DNA of 64,000 bases from Ensifer sesbaniae (GCF_013283665.1 NZ_JABEKU010000001.1:2294001-2358000), one strand, 5' to 3'. Counted from the stretch's first letter, positions 28,432 through 38,533 are shown. Notes: a model not told the origin generated them from the letters alone. A program made the numbers and translations.

Positions 28432-29492
28432 ACGAGCGCGGTGATCGCAGCGCGCACCGCCGCTTCATCCATGTCGTGCAGGCCGATGACGACGAGGCGC
28501 GTGCCGCGCTTTTCGCCGGCCGCCCAGGCGCGGTCGTAATATTGATCGATGCGGGCGCCCACCGCCTGGATCAGAAGGCGCATCGGCTTGCCGGGCACGT
28601 CGGCAAAGCCCTTGAGGCGCAGAACGTCGTGTTCGGCGATCACGCCCTTCAGGCGGTCGATGAAGGCAGCCGGATCCGCGACCGAAGCAAGCTCGACGAC
28701 GAAGCTGTCGAATTCGTCATGGTCGTGCTCCTCGCCCGCCTCATGTTCCATCTCGTGGTGCGACTTGCGGTTGGCGATTTCGCCTTCCGTGCCGACGCCG
28801 AGGCCGAGCAGGATGGCGGCGGCAACTTCGCCGTTCTTCGCCTCGATCATCGTCGGCTTGCGGCTGATGCGGGAGGCCACTTCCTCGCGCACCGAGTTCA
28901 GGCCCGAGGCGTCGATCAGGTCGGTCTTGTTGAGAACGATGAGGTCGGCGGCGGTAAGCTGGTCCTCGAAGAGCTCCTCGATCGGGCTTTCGTGGTCGAG
29001 ATTGTCATCCTCGACGCGCAGCGCATCGACCTTGTCGTGATCGTCGGCAAAGCGGCCGGCGGCAACGGCGGCGCTGTCGACCACCGTCACGACGCCATCG
29101 ACGGTCACTTCGCTGCGGATATCCGGCCAGTTGAAGGCGGCGACCAGCGGCTGCGGCAAAGCGAGGCCCGAGGTTTCGATGATGATGTGGTCCGGGCGCT
29201 TCTCGCGCTCGAGCAGCTTCGTCATGGTCGGGATGAAATCGTCGGCGACGGTGCAGCAGATGCAGCCATTGGTGAGCTCGATGATGTCGTCCTCGGAGCA
29301 GGCCTCGGCACCGCAGCCCTTCAAGACGTCGCCGTCGACACCGAGATCGCCGAACTCGTTGATGATCAGCGCGATGCGCTTGCCGTCGGCGTTCTGCAGC
29401 AGGTTGCGGATCATCGTCGTCTTGCCGGCGCCGAGGAAGCCGGTGATGACGGTCGCCGGAATCTTGCCGTGGCTGGCTCTCGCAGTGGTCAT
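28428..29492 (-). CDS. cobW: Cobalamin-pathway GTPase/metallochaperone CobW
   Basis: 354 residues, G3E GTPase. P-loop GFLGAGKTT (18-26), metal-binding CICC, guanine-specificity NKTD, and a histidine/acid-rich stretch (HEAGEEHDHDEF) before the C-terminal CobW_C domain. Probably hands cobalt to CobN. It follows cobP by 3 bases. Confidence 0.95.
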   Translation of the reverse strand: MTTARASHGKIPATVITGFLGAGKTTMIRNLLQNADGKRIALIINEFGDLGVDGDVLKGCGAEACSEDDIIELTNGCICCTVADDFIPTMTKLLEREKRPDHIIIETSGLALPQPLVAAFNWPDIRSEVTVDGVVTVVDSAAVAAGRFADDHDKVDALRVEDDNLDHESPIEELFEDQLTAADLIVLNKTDLIDASGLNSVREEVASRISRKPTMIEAKNGEVAAAILLGLGVGTEGEIANRKSHHEMEHEAGEEHDHDEFDSFVVELASVADPAAFIDRLKGVIAEHDVLRLKGFADVPGKPMRLLIQAVGARIDQYYDRAWAAGEKRGTRLVVIGLHDMDEAAVRAAITALV

Positions 29493-29495
29493 GGA

Positions 29496-30020
29496 TTAAC
29501 CCTTCATTTTCAGCGGCAAACCGGCCGCGACAAAGTAAACTTCAGCGGATTTCTCCGCAACGATCTGGTGAAGCCGGCCGGCATGGTCGCGAAAATCGCG
29601 CGCCATGCGGTTCTCGGGCACGATGCCGAGGCCGACCTCGTTGGAAACGAAAACGAGGCGCGCCCGCGCCTCGGGGAGATATGCGGCAAGGGCAGCGAAC
29701 TCCGCCGCCATGTCGCGCTCTTCGAGCATGAGATTGGTGACCCAGAGCGTCAGGCAGTCGATCAGCACGACATGATTGGGGTCATCGATGCGCCTGAGGG
29801 TGCCGACGAGATCGAGCGGCTCTTCGTGCGTCGTCCAGCCTTCGCCGCGGCGTGCCTTGTGATGGTCGATCCGCTCGCGCATTTCGTCGTCCCAGGCGCG
29901 GCCGGTCGCGACATAATGCATGGTGAGCCCGGACGCTTCGACGAGCCTCTCGGAAAAGCTGGATTTGCCGGAACGGGCGCCGCCGAGGACAAGAACGGGG
30001 CCGGCGCTGGAATTGCTCAT
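29496..30020 (-). CDS. cobP: Adenosylcobinamide kinase/guanylyltransferase
   Basis: 174 residues. P-loop GGARSGKS (13-20) and the CobU/CobP guanylylation region [16 protein letters not shown]. It phosphorylates and GMP-activates cobinamide in nucleotide-loop assembly. First gene after the cobalamin riboswitch, whose B12 box ends about 150 bp upstream. Confidence 0.95.
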   Translation of the reverse strand: MSNSSAGPVLVLGGARSGKSSFSERLVEASGLTMHYVATGRAWDDEMRERIDHHKARRGEGWTTHEEPLDLVGTLRRIDDPNHVVLIDCLTLWVTNLMLEERDMAAEFAALAAYLPEARARLVFVSNEVGLGIVPENRMARDFRDHAGRLHQIVAEKSAEVYFVAAGLPLKMKG

Positions 30021-30164
30021 CGCCGCCGCCTCAACACGCCAAGGTCAGCGGCAGATGGCAACGATCGTTCGGCGCGCCGGCGGCGCGATCGGGAAAATAT
30101 CTGAGAGCCAAAACAACCTCCGTGATGGCGTTGGAGACCACGGGTCTCCTCGGGCGGAATGCCC

Positions 30165-30600
30165 ATGCCGGATGGCAGGTCTCCTGGCTCACGGCGTCAC
30201 GGCTTCCCGCATCGCCTCGCCCGTGAGGGCGAGGTTCCGATGTCAGGACCCGAGCGGCCCGCCTCACCTTCCCGGCGTTTTCCAGTGCCACAGCGAACCT
30301 TTGCGCGTCGTCTCCGACGCGCGGCGCTGTGGGCGGTATCGTGAAGGGCGGACGATTCGTAGAAGAAGAGGCGTCCAACCCGGCTGATCACGATGCCACG
30401 CCAGTGGCTTTTCCGGCTCGTTTCCGATTTGCCTCGATTGCCCCATGCAATCGCGCGGCAAGCCTAAGCTTCGAGCCCGATGGCGAACCCTGACCGTTCT
30501 ACAGTCGCGGGGTCGGCTGCGATAAGGATGCCCGATTTGGGTCCATCCGTCACATTCCCAATTATTCCCCCATGTCGCCACGACACGGGGAAACCATCCA
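30165..30600 (-). promoter_or_regulatory. Cobalamin riboswitch controlling cobP-W-N-O, expanded
   Basis: Read on the minus strand the conserved blocks occur in order: ATTGGGAATGTGACGG, GCAGCCGACCCCGCGACTGT, GCCACTGGC, CCGGGAAGG, and the B12 box GAGCCAGGAGACCTGCC near 30173-30190. Total length is about 430 nt against the usual ~200. Extra sequence sits in two places: a hairpin before GCCACTGG, and ~125 nt between GCCACTGG and CCGGGAAGG that includes a RIME1 half-element (30288-30332). It should repress cobP-W-N-O when B12 is plentiful, if still folded correctly. Confidence 0.9.
30288..30332. repeat. RIME1 half-element inside the riboswitch
   Basis: A 45-bp hairpin, CCACAGCG..CCTTTGCGCGTC and its complement, nearly identical to the CTACAGCG...CGCTGTAG arm of the five RIME1 copies in the window, with the CTGCATG arm absent. 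Confidence 0.8.
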
Positions 30601-30702
30601 ACGTCAGATGATTAGGAAGCGGGCAGCGCAAAGTCAATCGACGCTTGCGACACCTTGGCCACCGAGTTGCGCCGCGCGACGATTTGTCGGCGCAGCGATG
30701 AA

Positions 30703-31329
30703 CTAGCCGCCCACCCGCTCTAGCACGCTGAACTGGAAGGCCTGGGTCGAGTTCCACGGCGTCCTGTGCTGGTGCATCACATGCTCGACCAGCCGGAACG
30801 ACGGCCCGATGACCTCTGCCAGTGCCGCCGGGTCGTAGCGCACCACCGGCAGGCCGCTGCAGCGCTCCGGCCCGTCGGGGGCGAAGGTGGCGATGATCGC
30901 GTGCCCGCCGGGCGCCACGGCCGCCGTCAGCCGCTCGATATAGGCGGCCCTGTCTTCCGGTTCGGTCAGGAAGTGAAAAGCGGCGCGATCGTGCCAGATG
31001 TCGTAGCTTCGATCCGGTTCCCACTCGGTCACATCGGCGGCAACCCATTGCACGCCGTCGGCCCGCAACCCAAGCCTTGCCTTGGCCGTCTCCAGGGCCG
31101 CTGGTGACAGGTCGAGCACGGTGATCGTCTTCATGCCCTCGTCAAGCAATGCGTCCACCAGCCGCGAGGCGCCGCCACCGATATCGATCAGCGACGACGA
31201 AGCAATTGCCGTATGCCTGCGGATGAGATCGAGGGAAATCGCCGGCGTATCCTCGAACCAACTAACCCCCGCCTCGCCCTTCGTCTGGTAGGCATTATCC
31301 CAGTGCGCCCGCGTGTTTTCGTCCTGCAT
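30703..31329 (-). CDS. Class I SAM-dependent methyltransferase
   Basis: 208 residues. SAM-binding motif I is LIDIGGGASRLVDAL, with the acidic VLDLSPAALE after strand 2. TehB/methyltransferase-12 type. It lies on the cob strand between cobQ and the riboswitch; it has no recognised role in corrin methylation and its substrate is unknown. Confidence 0.85.
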   Translation of the reverse strand: MQDENTRAHWDNAYQTKGEAGVSWFEDTPAISLDLIRRHTAIASSSLIDIGGGASRLVDALLDEGMKTITVLDLSPAALETAKARLGLRADGVQWVAADVTEWEPDRSYDIWHDRAAFHFLTEPEDRAAYIERLTAAVAPGGHAIIATFAPDGPERCSGLPVVRYDPAALAEVIGPSFRLVEHVMHQHRTPWNSTQAFQFSVLERVGG

Positions 31330-31486
31330 TGAAACACCTGCCTCCCTGCACGGCGGCTGCCGAACTCTCTTCCTTCTCGACCCTTCTCGACGATTCTAGA
31401 GCGGAAAAGCGAAAGCTGTATGGCTTTCCGCCGATGCGCCGCTCACCCAAGTCGACCGCTCGGCACGACTGAGGCAAGGCATTCGG

Positions 31487-32944
31487 TTAGCGTCCGAGCA
31501 ACCCGGCGAGCCAGCGCCGGTCAAGCACCGCCTCCAGTTCGCCCGCCACATCGTCCAGCGCGGCATCCACCGACTGGCGGTAGTTGCTGGCGCCGCCTTC
31601 GATGCCGAAGCTTTTCAGGAGTGCTGCGCGATAGGCGTCGCTCGAAAACAGGCCGTGCAGATAGGTGCCCATCACCCGGCCATCGGCAGACAGAGCCCCG
31701 TCGGCGCGGTCGTCGAGGCGCACGGACGGGCGGTCGCAATCCGCGCCTTCAGTCTTGCCCAGGTGGATCTCGTAGCCCTCGAGCGCCACGTCGTGCTCCA
31801 GCGACCAGGCATGGCTGTTGCGCACGGTCTTTTCCGGCGCCATCTCGGTTTCGACGTCGAGCAACCCCAGGCCCTCGACCTCCCGCTCGCCGCCTTCGAT
31901 GCCGAGCGGATCGGTCACGCGCCGGCCGAGCATCTGGTAGCCGCCGCAGATGCCGATGACCCGGCCGCCGCGGCGCACATGGCGTTGAAGATCGCGGTCC
32001 CAGCCCTGCGCCCGGAAATCGATGAGATCGCCGATCGTCGATTTCGACCCGGGAATGACGACGAGGCCGGCATCGTCAGGGATCGGATGGCCCGACCGAA
32101 CGAAGACGAGATCGATCTCGGGTTCGGCCGAAAGCGGATCGAGATCGTCGAAATTGGCGATGCGCGACAGCACCGGCACCGCAACCTTCAATGCCCGTCC
32201 CTCGCCCCGCGTCAGTTTCTCCAGCACGACCGAATCTTCCGCCGGTAGCCGTGCCGCTGCCTTGAGCCAGGGTACGACGCCGAAGCAGGGCCAGCCGGTG
32301 AAGCGGTTCACGGCGGCAATCCCGTCGTCGAACAGCGTCACGTCGCCGCGGAACTTGTTGATGAGATAGCCGGCGACCATGCGCCGGTCTTCCTCCGGCA
32401 GGATCGCATGCGTGCCGACGAGCGAGGCGATCACCCCGCCGCGGTCGATATCGCCGACGAGCACGACCGGCACGCCGGCGCGGGTCGCAAAGCCCATATT
32501 GGCGATGTCGCCGGCCCTGAGGTTGATTTCCGCCGGCGAGCCCGCGCCTTCCACCACCACGAGATCGGCGCCGGCCGAAATCTGCTCGAAGCTCTCCATC
32601 ACCGCGCCAAGCAGCTTGGGTTTGAGCGCCTGGTACTCCCGACCCTTCGCCTGGCCGGCCACCTTGCCCTGGACGACGATCTGGCTGCCGACGTCGGACT
32701 GCGGCTTCAGGAGCACCGGATTCATGTGCACGGACGACGGCACGCGCGCAGCCAGCGCCTGGAGCCATTGCGCCCGGCCGATCTCGCCACCATCGTCGGA
32801 AACGGCGGCGTTGTTCGACATGTTCTGCGGCTTGAACGGACGGACCTTCAGGCCCTGGTTGGCAGCGAGCCGGCAGAGCCCCGCCACCAGTACCGATTTT
32901 CCGACATCCGAGCCGGTTCCCTGCAACATGATCCTGCGTGTCAT
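31487..32944 (-). CDS. cobQ: Cobyric acid synthase
   Basis: 485 residues from the ATG at 32944 (an upstream GTG at 32995 would extend it). P-loop GTGSDVGKS (9-17) and a class I amidotransferase domain with nucleophile [10 protein letters not shown] and the histidine region [10 protein letters not shown]. It amidates side chains b, d, e and g. Transcribed alone, 157 bp upstream of the methyltransferase. Confidence 0.95.
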   Translation of the reverse strand: MTRRIMLQGTGSDVGKSVLVAGLCRLAANQGLKVRPFKPQNMSNNAAVSDDGGEIGRAQWLQALAARVPSSVHMNPVLLKPQSDVGSQIVVQGKVAGQAKGREYQALKPKLLGAVMESFEQISAGADLVVVEGAGSPAEINLRAGDIANMGFATRAGVPVVLVGDIDRGGVIASLVGTHAILPEEDRRMVAGYLINKFRGDVTLFDDGIAAVNRFTGWPCFGVVPWLKAAARLPAEDSVVLEKLTRGEGRALKVAVPVLSRIANFDDLDPLSAEPEIDLVFVRSGHPIPDDAGLVVIPGSKSTIGDLIDFRAQGWDRDLQRHVRRGGRVIGICGGYQMLGRRVTDPLGIEGGEREVEGLGLLDVETEMAPEKTVRNSHAWSLEHDVALEGYEIHLGKTEGADCDRPSVRLDDRADGALSADGRVMGTYLHGLFSSDAYRAALLKSFGIEGGASNYRQSVDAALDDVAGELEAVLDRRWLAGLLGR

Positions 32945-33195
32945 GGGGCCATCGGTAACACTGAAACGCTCAGTGGCAAAGGTCTGTTTCGACACGATTT
33001 CGCCGCAATCGAGCCAGGGCGCTCACGCAATGTTTCGCGCCGTCGCAGGGCTTGTCGAAAACGCCGCGGCGGATGGCCAAAATGCGACATGGCATGGCGA
33101 GTTTGGCATTCATTTTTTTTGCGGCGCACACCTATATCACCGCCAGCACAACAAGCCCCGGAGGATAGGCCTCCGGCCTCTCAAGGTTCACGTCC

Positions 33196-33339
33196 ATGCT
33201 GTACATTTTCAGCAAACCCAATTTCGTTCAGATCGCCTGGAACTCCAAGGTTCCGAACAGCCAGTCGCGCGTGCGCAACCTCGTGGCCGACGCGCCCTTC
33301 GGCCCGCTCGGCGTCATCCGCACGTCGAACGTCGGCTGA
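33196..33339 (+). CDS. Small ORF (47 residues) between a leader hairpin and a strong terminator
   Basis: Starts MLYIFSKPNF and ends GVIRTSNVG; no signal peptide or membrane helix. Upstream, CCGGAGGATAGGCCTCCGG (about 33159-33177) forms a hairpin; downstream a textbook terminator stands at 33397-33421. The isolated promoter-to-terminator unit suggests a real short transcript encoding a microprotein, or a leader/sRNA. I do not recognise the family. Divergent from cobQ. Confidence 0.55.
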   Translation: MLYIFSKPNFVQIAWNSKVPNSQSRVRNLVADAPFGPLGVIRTSNVG

Positions 33340-33396
33340 CCCCGCGACCGGGGCATTCTTCTCCCCTCGGGGCTCGCCTCCCAGAGCTTCCTCCCA

Positions 33397-33421
33397 CCGC
33401 CCCATCTGGGGCGGTTTTTTT
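33397..33421 (+). terminator. Rho-independent terminator after the 47-residue ORF
   Basis: CCGCCCC-ATC-TGGGGCGG followed by seven T. The strongest terminator signature in this part of the window. Confidence 0.92.
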
Positions 33422-34126
33422 GTGGCGACGATGGCCCAGAAATGCGAAGGCCGCATCAACCTCGACAGAGGGATGCGGCCGCCAAAAAACACCTGGTCAC
33501 TTCGGAGTAACGCACCGAAGGTTCGCTCGGAGCCCGGGACGCTCTACCTGATCCGGACCCGCGGCAGTTCCCCCGCCGCGAGAGAACAATTAGCTGGACA
33601 TCGTTACCGGATGGTTATTGAGGATTTAATCAAAGATGAATTCCGGCTTTTTTCGATTTTTTTTCGCGACATGCGCGCCAATCTCCGTGGCGCAATCACG
33701 ATAGGAAAAGTCAGGATCTCGACAGGCTTCCCGATCGCGCGGCGCAGAGCGCCGTCTTTTGCGGCAGGAATTGTCGCTATTGCTTAAATTCGACCCTTCC
33801 CACGCTCATAAAACGCCCTTCGACCATGTCGCAGACAGAACGCGCGAGAAATGATCGCGACCCGACCTTCCGATTGAAGAGGTTGATTTCCCAGCGAGAA
33901 TACTTAGGCTTGGCTGGCGGTATAAGAGGAGATTGGCTGGCGACAGGGTTCCGCGGCCAGGGCTGAAAACGAACTCCCACACCGTCCGCAGCAAGGGTGA
34001 ACCTTGGCTTGTTTGATGCCGAACCCTCAGGCTGCACAGTTGCTCCGGGTGGCGGAGGATGTCCTGCATCCGCCGTGGATTCCCGTTTGGATATTGGCTG
34101 CAAAAAAGACTGGGAGGTCTTGCAAC
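33422..34126. other. 705-bp gap upstream of choX
   Basis: AT-richer around 33600-33680 and 33890-33920; must hold the choX promoter. Open frames on both strands here have low-complexity, arginine-rich translations and no ribosome sites. No RNA gene recognised. Confidence 0.4.
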
Positions 34127-35125
34127 ATGAAGAAACTCCTCGCTTCCACCATTCTCGCGGCGGGCCTCTATGCCCTGGCGGGTTCCGCGCAGGCCGCGGA
34201 ATGCGGTGAAGTCAGCATTGCCGAAATGAACTGGGCTTCTGCCGGCGTTGCCGCCCAGGTGGACAAGTTCATTCTCGAAAACGGTTACGGCTGCACCGTG
34301 ACGCTGGTCACCGGCGACACCATGCCGACCTTCGCCTCGATGAATGAAAAGGCGCAGCCAGACATGGCGCCGGAACTCTGGGTCAACGCCGTGCGCACGC
34401 CGCTCGACGCGGCGATCAAGGAAGGCCGGCTGATCGAGGCAGCAAAGATCCTCAGCGAAGGCGGCGTCGAAGGCTGGTGGATCCCGAAGTTCCTCTCCGA
34501 CGCGCACCCGGACATCAAGACCGTACAGGACGCGTTGAAACATCCCGAGCTCTTCCCGGCGCCGGAAGACCCGACGAAGGCCGCGGTGCACAATTGCCCG
34601 TCCGGCTGGAACTGCCAGGTTTCGACCGCCAATCTCTATAAGGCGCTGGATGCGGAAAAGGCCGGATTCGTCCTGGTCGACACCGGTTCGGCCGCCGGCC
34701 TCGACGGCTCGATTGCCAACGCCTTCGAAAAGAAGACCGGCTGGCTCGGCTACTACTGGGCGCCGACCGCGATCCTCGGCAAATACGACATGACCCGCCT
34801 CTCCTTCGGCGTCGACCACGACAAGGCCGAATGGGACTCCTGCACGGCCGTTCCGGACTGCCCGGCCCCGAAGGTCAACTCTTACCCGGTCTCGGATGTC
34901 TTCACGGTCGTGACCAAGTCCTTCGCCGAAAAGGCCAGCGTCGCCATGGATTACGTCAAGGCGCGCAAGTGGGACAACGGCACGGTCAACAAGGTTCTTG
35001 CCTGGATGGATCAGAACCAGGGCACCAACGAGGATGCGGCCAAGCACTTCCTCGAAGAATTCCCTGACATGTGGACGCAGTGGGTGAGCCCGGAAGTGGC
35101 CGAGAAGGTCAAGGCGGCGCTCTGA
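34127..35125 (+). CDS. choX: Choline/betaine ABC transporter substrate-binding protein
   Basis: 332 residues from the ATG at 34127 (GGGAGG site upstream). Sec signal peptide ending AQA-AEC near residue 24. OpuAC-type domain with many tryptophans for caging a quaternary ammonium (MNWAS, PELWVNA, EGWWIPKF, YYWAPTAI) and paired cysteines. Choline is the expected ligand by similarity to ChoX; betaine is possible. First gene of choXWV. Confidence 0.9.
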   Translation: MKKLLASTILAAGLYALAGSAQAAECGEVSIAEMNWASAGVAAQVDKFILENGYGCTVTLVTGDTMPTFASMNEKAQPDMAPELWVNAVRTPLDAAIKEGRLIEAAKILSEGGVEGWWIPKFLSDAHPDIKTVQDALKHPELFPAPEDPTKAAVHNCPSGWNCQVSTANLYKALDAEKAGFVLVDTGSAAGLDGSIANAFEKKTGWLGYYWAPTAILGKYDMTRLSFGVDHDKAEWDSCTAVPDCPAPKVNSYPVSDVFTVVTKSFAEKASVAMDYVKARKWDNGTVNKVLAWMDQNQGTNEDAAKHFLEEFPDMWTQWVSPEVAEKVKAAL

Positions 35126-35165
35126 TACGTCATGATGGCAGGCGCGCCGTCGATGACGGCCGCCT

Positions 35166-35196
35166 TTCCGTTCCGGCATGATCCTGCGGAACGGAA
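35166..35196 (+). other. Hairpin between choX and choW
   Basis: TTCCGTTCCG and CGGAACGGAA form a 10-bp stem 40 bases after the choX stop, without a T-tract. Such structures commonly stabilise or partly uncouple the binding-protein mRNA from the permease genes (inference). Confidence 0.65.
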
Positions 35197-35419
35197 CAAT
35201 GCAGCGCCCTTGCGGGTTCCGTTCGGGGGCGCATCGTTCCAGAGGCGGCGAAGCATGGCCGTCCGCGTCGCAAACAGTAAAGCGGGCGCCACATTTCGCT
35301 GACACAGTCTAAAGGCCGGGCCCAAAGAGGCCACTCGCAGTGTGCGCAGGACTCGACGCCAGTCGATGTCGGGACGCAGCCGGCTCGATAAAAGACTTCC
35401 GGCCAAGAAGGGGAAACAT

Positions 35420-36331
35420 ATGGCATCCATCTGCAGTGTCTTGCCAGCTTTGCTCTGCAAGTTCCCTGCCATTGACGACAGCACGATCCGCCTGGCACGC
35501 AAGACCGTCGACGACGGTTTCAAGAGCTTCGTTCGATCCTACGGAAACGCCATCGATACGGTGGTGCAACCGCTTCAATGGTTCCTGAATTATCTCGAAA
35601 GCCTGTTCGTCGGTTCGCCCTGGATCGTGATCCTGGCCGCCATGGTCGCGATCGTCTATTTCGGCAGCCGCAACATGGCCGTCACCATCGGAACGGCGCT
35701 GTCGATGATCGTCATCGGCCTTGTCGGGCTTTGGAACGACACGATGATCACGCTGGCGATGGTCACGGTCTGCACGCTGATTTCGATCCTGATCGGCATT
35801 CCGATCGGCATCCTCATGGCGCGGTCGGACCGGGTGCAGGCCTTCGTCAATCCCATCCTCGACGTCATGCAGACGATGCCGAGCTTCGTCTATCTGATCC
35901 CCGTCGTCATGGTTTTCGGCATCGGCAAGGTGCCGGGCCTGATCGCCGTCGTCATCTACGCCGTGCCGCCGATGATCCGGCTGACCAATCTCGGCATTCG
36001 CCTCGTCGACAAGGAAGTGCTGGAAGCGGCCGACGCCTTCGGCTCGTCCGGCTGGCAGAAACTGAAGAACGTGCAGATGCCGCTGGCTCTGCCGACCATC
36101 ATGGCCGGCATCAACCAGACCATCATGATGTCTCTGGCGATGGTTGTCGTCGCTTCGATGATCGGCGTCGGCGGCCTCGGCAAGAACGTGCTGCAGGCAA
36201 TCGCCAACCAGTTCTTCACCGTCGGCTTCCTCAACGGTTTTGCCCTCGTCGGTATCGCCATCATTTTCGACCGTACCAGCCAGGCCTTCGGCAAGCGGCT
36301 GCAGAAGCACTCGGAGGTTATCCATGGCTAG
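35420..36331 (+). CDS. choW: Choline/betaine ABC transporter permease
   Basis: 303 residues. Hydrophilic N-terminal ~65 residues, then six or seven membrane helices and the permease EAA-type loop (EAADAFGSSGWQKLKNVQMPLALPTI). ProW/OpuAB family. It overlaps choV by 8 bases. Confidence 0.92.
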   Translation: MASICSVLPALLCKFPAIDDSTIRLARKTVDDGFKSFVRSYGNAIDTVVQPLQWFLNYLESLFVGSPWIVILAAMVAIVYFGSRNMAVTIGTALSMIVIGLVGLWNDTMITLAMVTVCTLISILIGIPIGILMARSDRVQAFVNPILDVMQTMPSFVYLIPVVMVFGIGKVPGLIAVVIYAVPPMIRLTNLGIRLVDKEVLEAADAFGSSGWQKLKNVQMPLALPTIMAGINQTIMMSLAMVVVASMIGVGGLGKNVLQAIANQFFTVGFLNGFALVGIAIIFDRTSQAFGKRLQKHSEVIHG

Positions 36332-37370
36332 TCATGCAATCGAGGTGAAGAACCTCTACAAGATCTTCGGCCCCCGCGGCGGCGACTTCGTCGACGCCGT
36401 CAAGAAAGGCATGGGCAAGGCCGAGCTCAACGAGAAGCACGGCCACGTGCTCGGCCTGCAGGACATCAACATCTACATGCCCGCCGGCGGCGTCATGGTG
36501 GTCATGGGTCTCTCGGGCTCCGGCAAGTCGACGCTGATTCGCCACATCAACCGGCTGATCGACCCGACCGCAGGCGAAGTGCTCTATGACGGCGTCGACG
36601 TCTGCAAGATGAACGACGCCGACCTCCGGCAATTTCGCCGCCACAAGACGGCGATGGTATTCCAGAAGTTCGCGCTGCTGCCGCACCGCACCGTGCTCGA
36701 CAACACGGTCTATGGCCTGGAAATCCAGGGCATCGAGCGCAAGGAGAGCGAAAAGCGCGCCCGACGCTGGATCGAGCGCGTCGGTCTCAAGGGCTTCGAG
36801 AACCACTATCCGAACCAGCTTTCAGGCGGCATGCAGCAGCGCGTCGGCCTCGCCCGCGCACTCACCAACGATGCCGACATCCTGCTGATGGACGAAGCCT
36901 ATTCGGCGCTCGATCCGCTGATTCGCGTCGACATGCAGACCGTGCTTCTCGACCTGCAGAAGGAGCTGAAGAAGACCGTGGTCTTCATCACCCACGACCT
37001 CGACGAGGCGCTGCGCCTCGGCGACAAGATTGCCATCCTGCGCGATGGCCGGGTGGTGCAGCAGGGCACCGGCCAGGAGATCGTGCTTTCGCCGGCCGAC
37101 GACTACATCACCGCTTTCGTCAAGGAAGTGAACCGCGGCCGGGTGATCAATGTCGAGACGATCATGCGTCCGCTTTCCGGCAATGCCGACGGCGTGCCGC
37201 TTGCGGCCGGCACGGTGCTGGAAGCGGCGGCGCGGACGATGACCGCCGCCCGCGTCGCGAGCGCCCATGTCGTCGATAGCAATGGCCGCCCGATCGGTGC
37301 GCTCGACCTTTCCACGGTCATCGCCGCCATGGTGACGCCGGTGAGCCACGAGGATCGCGCAGCGGCGTGA
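36324..37370 (+). CDS. choV: Choline/betaine ABC transporter ATPase
   Basis: 348 residues. Walker A GLSGSGKST, signature LSGGMQQRVGLARAL, Walker B ILLMDEAYSALD, and His in FITHDLDEAL. A C-terminal CBS-like region (from about 275) fits ProV/OpuAA regulators of osmotic transport. ATG at 36324 with GGAGG upstream. Confidence 0.93.
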   Translation: MASHAIEVKNLYKIFGPRGGDFVDAVKKGMGKAELNEKHGHVLGLQDINIYMPAGGVMVVMGLSGSGKSTLIRHINRLIDPTAGEVLYDGVDVCKMNDADLRQFRRHKTAMVFQKFALLPHRTVLDNTVYGLEIQGIERKESEKRARRWIERVGLKGFENHYPNQLSGGMQQRVGLARALTNDADILLMDEAYSALDPLIRVDMQTVLLDLQKELKKTVVFITHDLDEALRLGDKIAILRDGRVVQQGTGQEIVLSPADDYITAFVKEVNRGRVINVETIMRPLSGNADGVPLAAGTVLEAAARTMTAARVASAHVVDSNGRPIGALDLSTVIAAMVTPVSHEDRAAA

Positions 37371-37400
37371 TGCGATAGCGCGGCTTGGAGCAGCAAACTG

Positions 37401-37656
37401 CCCCTCATCCGCCTGCCGACACCTTCTCCCCGTCCCGACGGGGAGAAGGGACTCGCGGTGACGCCGCGTTTCAACTCAACACGCCCACCCATGACGGGAC
37501 AGCCGCTTCTAATCGCTACAAAGGCAATGAGCGCGGCCGTTTCCTGCGTTCGCTCTATCACTGGCCTCTTGTCACTGGCGTTTGCCGTCGCCCTCGTCCC
37601 CTCGCCCCGCCTGCGGGGAGAGGGTTAGTCCTCGGGTTAAACCCGAGGAGAGGGGC
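37401..37656. repeat. R3 repeat pair, variant with CTCGGGTTAAACCCGAG arm
   Basis: Left arm CCCCTCATCCGCCTGCC + TTCTCCCCGTCCCGACGGGGAGAA; right arm GCCTGCGGGGAGAGGGTTAG followed by the palindrome CTCGGGTTAAACCCGAG and AGGGGC. The right arm is repeated almost exactly at 60770-60820. Fills the choV-to-carboxypeptidase gap. Confidence 0.8.
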
Positions 37657-37669
37657 AAGCCTCAGACGA

Positions 37670-38533
37670 TCAGTTCGTCGTCATGGTGGCCGCCGCAACC
37701 GGTTCGACAGCGCTTGCGGCTTTTGCGGCCTCCTTCGGCGGCAGAAACTTGTCGAGCAGCGCGATCATGTCGTCGTCGCGCGATTGCGCCGTCTTGCCGC
37801 CCATGACGACGGCGACGAGGCGGGTGCCACCGCGCTTGGCCGAGGTGACGAGATTGTAGCCGGAGGCGTCCGTATAACCGGTCTTGATACCGTCGACGCC
37901 CTCGTAACGCTTCATCACGTTGTTATGGCCGCGCAGCTTCATGCCGCGAAATTCGATCGTCTTGTTGGCGAAGAGCTGGAACTCCTCGGGAAAGTCGCGC
38001 ATCAGCGCCAGACCCAGCGTCGCCATGTCGCGCGCCGTCGTCACCTGGGCCGGGTCCGGCAGGCCGTTGGCATTCTTGAAGACCGTGCGGCTCATGCCGA
38101 GCGCCTTGGCCTTGCGGGTCATCATCTCGCCGAAGGCGGGCTCGTTCCCGGCAAGCGTCTCGCCGATGACGACCGCGGCATCATTGGCCGAAAGCACGAC
38201 CATGCCCATGACCGCTTCGCGCACGGTGATCTGGCGCCCGGCGCCGACCGCCAGCTTGAACGGCTCCAGGCCGTTGGCATGTTCCGATACCGTCAGTTTC
38301 TGGTCCCACTTGAGCGTGCCGTTCTTCAGCGCCTCGAAGGCGAGATAGATCGTCATCATCTTCGTCAGCGACGCCGGAAAGTTCAGTTCGTCCGCATTGT
38401 CGGCCTCGAGGATCGAGCCGGTCTCGGCATTGACGACAAAATGCGCCTGTCCGGCGGCAGCAAAGGAAACGCTGCCAAGCAGCAGGCTCACGGAGACCGC
38501 GGCAGACGCGACCATACGGATAAGGGACTGCAT
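37670..38533 (-). CDS. D-alanyl-D-alanine carboxypeptidase (DacF/PBP6-like)
   Basis: 287 residues. Signal peptide (about 1-27). Serine peptidase S11 motifs: Ser55-x-x-Lys58 (SLTK), Ser115-x-Asn117 (SAN) and Lys217-Thr-Gly (KTG). Trims pentapeptides in the periplasm. The extreme C-terminus is Ala-rich and lacks an obvious amphipathic membrane anchor. Confidence 0.93.
   Translation of the reverse strand: MQSLIRMVASAAVSVSLLLGSVSFAAAGQAHFVVNAETGSILEADNADELNFPASLTKMMTIYLAFEALKNGTLKWDQKLTVSEHANGLEPFKLAVGAGRQITVREAVMGMVVLSANDAAVVIGETLAGNEPAFGEMMTRKAKALGMSRTVFKNANGLPDPAQVTTARDMATLGLALMRDFPEEFQLFANKTIEFRGMKLRGHNNVMKRYEGVDGIKTGYTDASGYNLVTSAKRGGTRLVAVVMGGKTAQSRDDDMIALLDKFLPPKEAAKAASAVEPVAAATMTTN

Noticed and set aside
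33431-33787. 118-codon plus-strand frame after the terminator
   Set aside because: No ribosome site, Arg-rich low-complexity translation, and it starts directly after a strong terminator.
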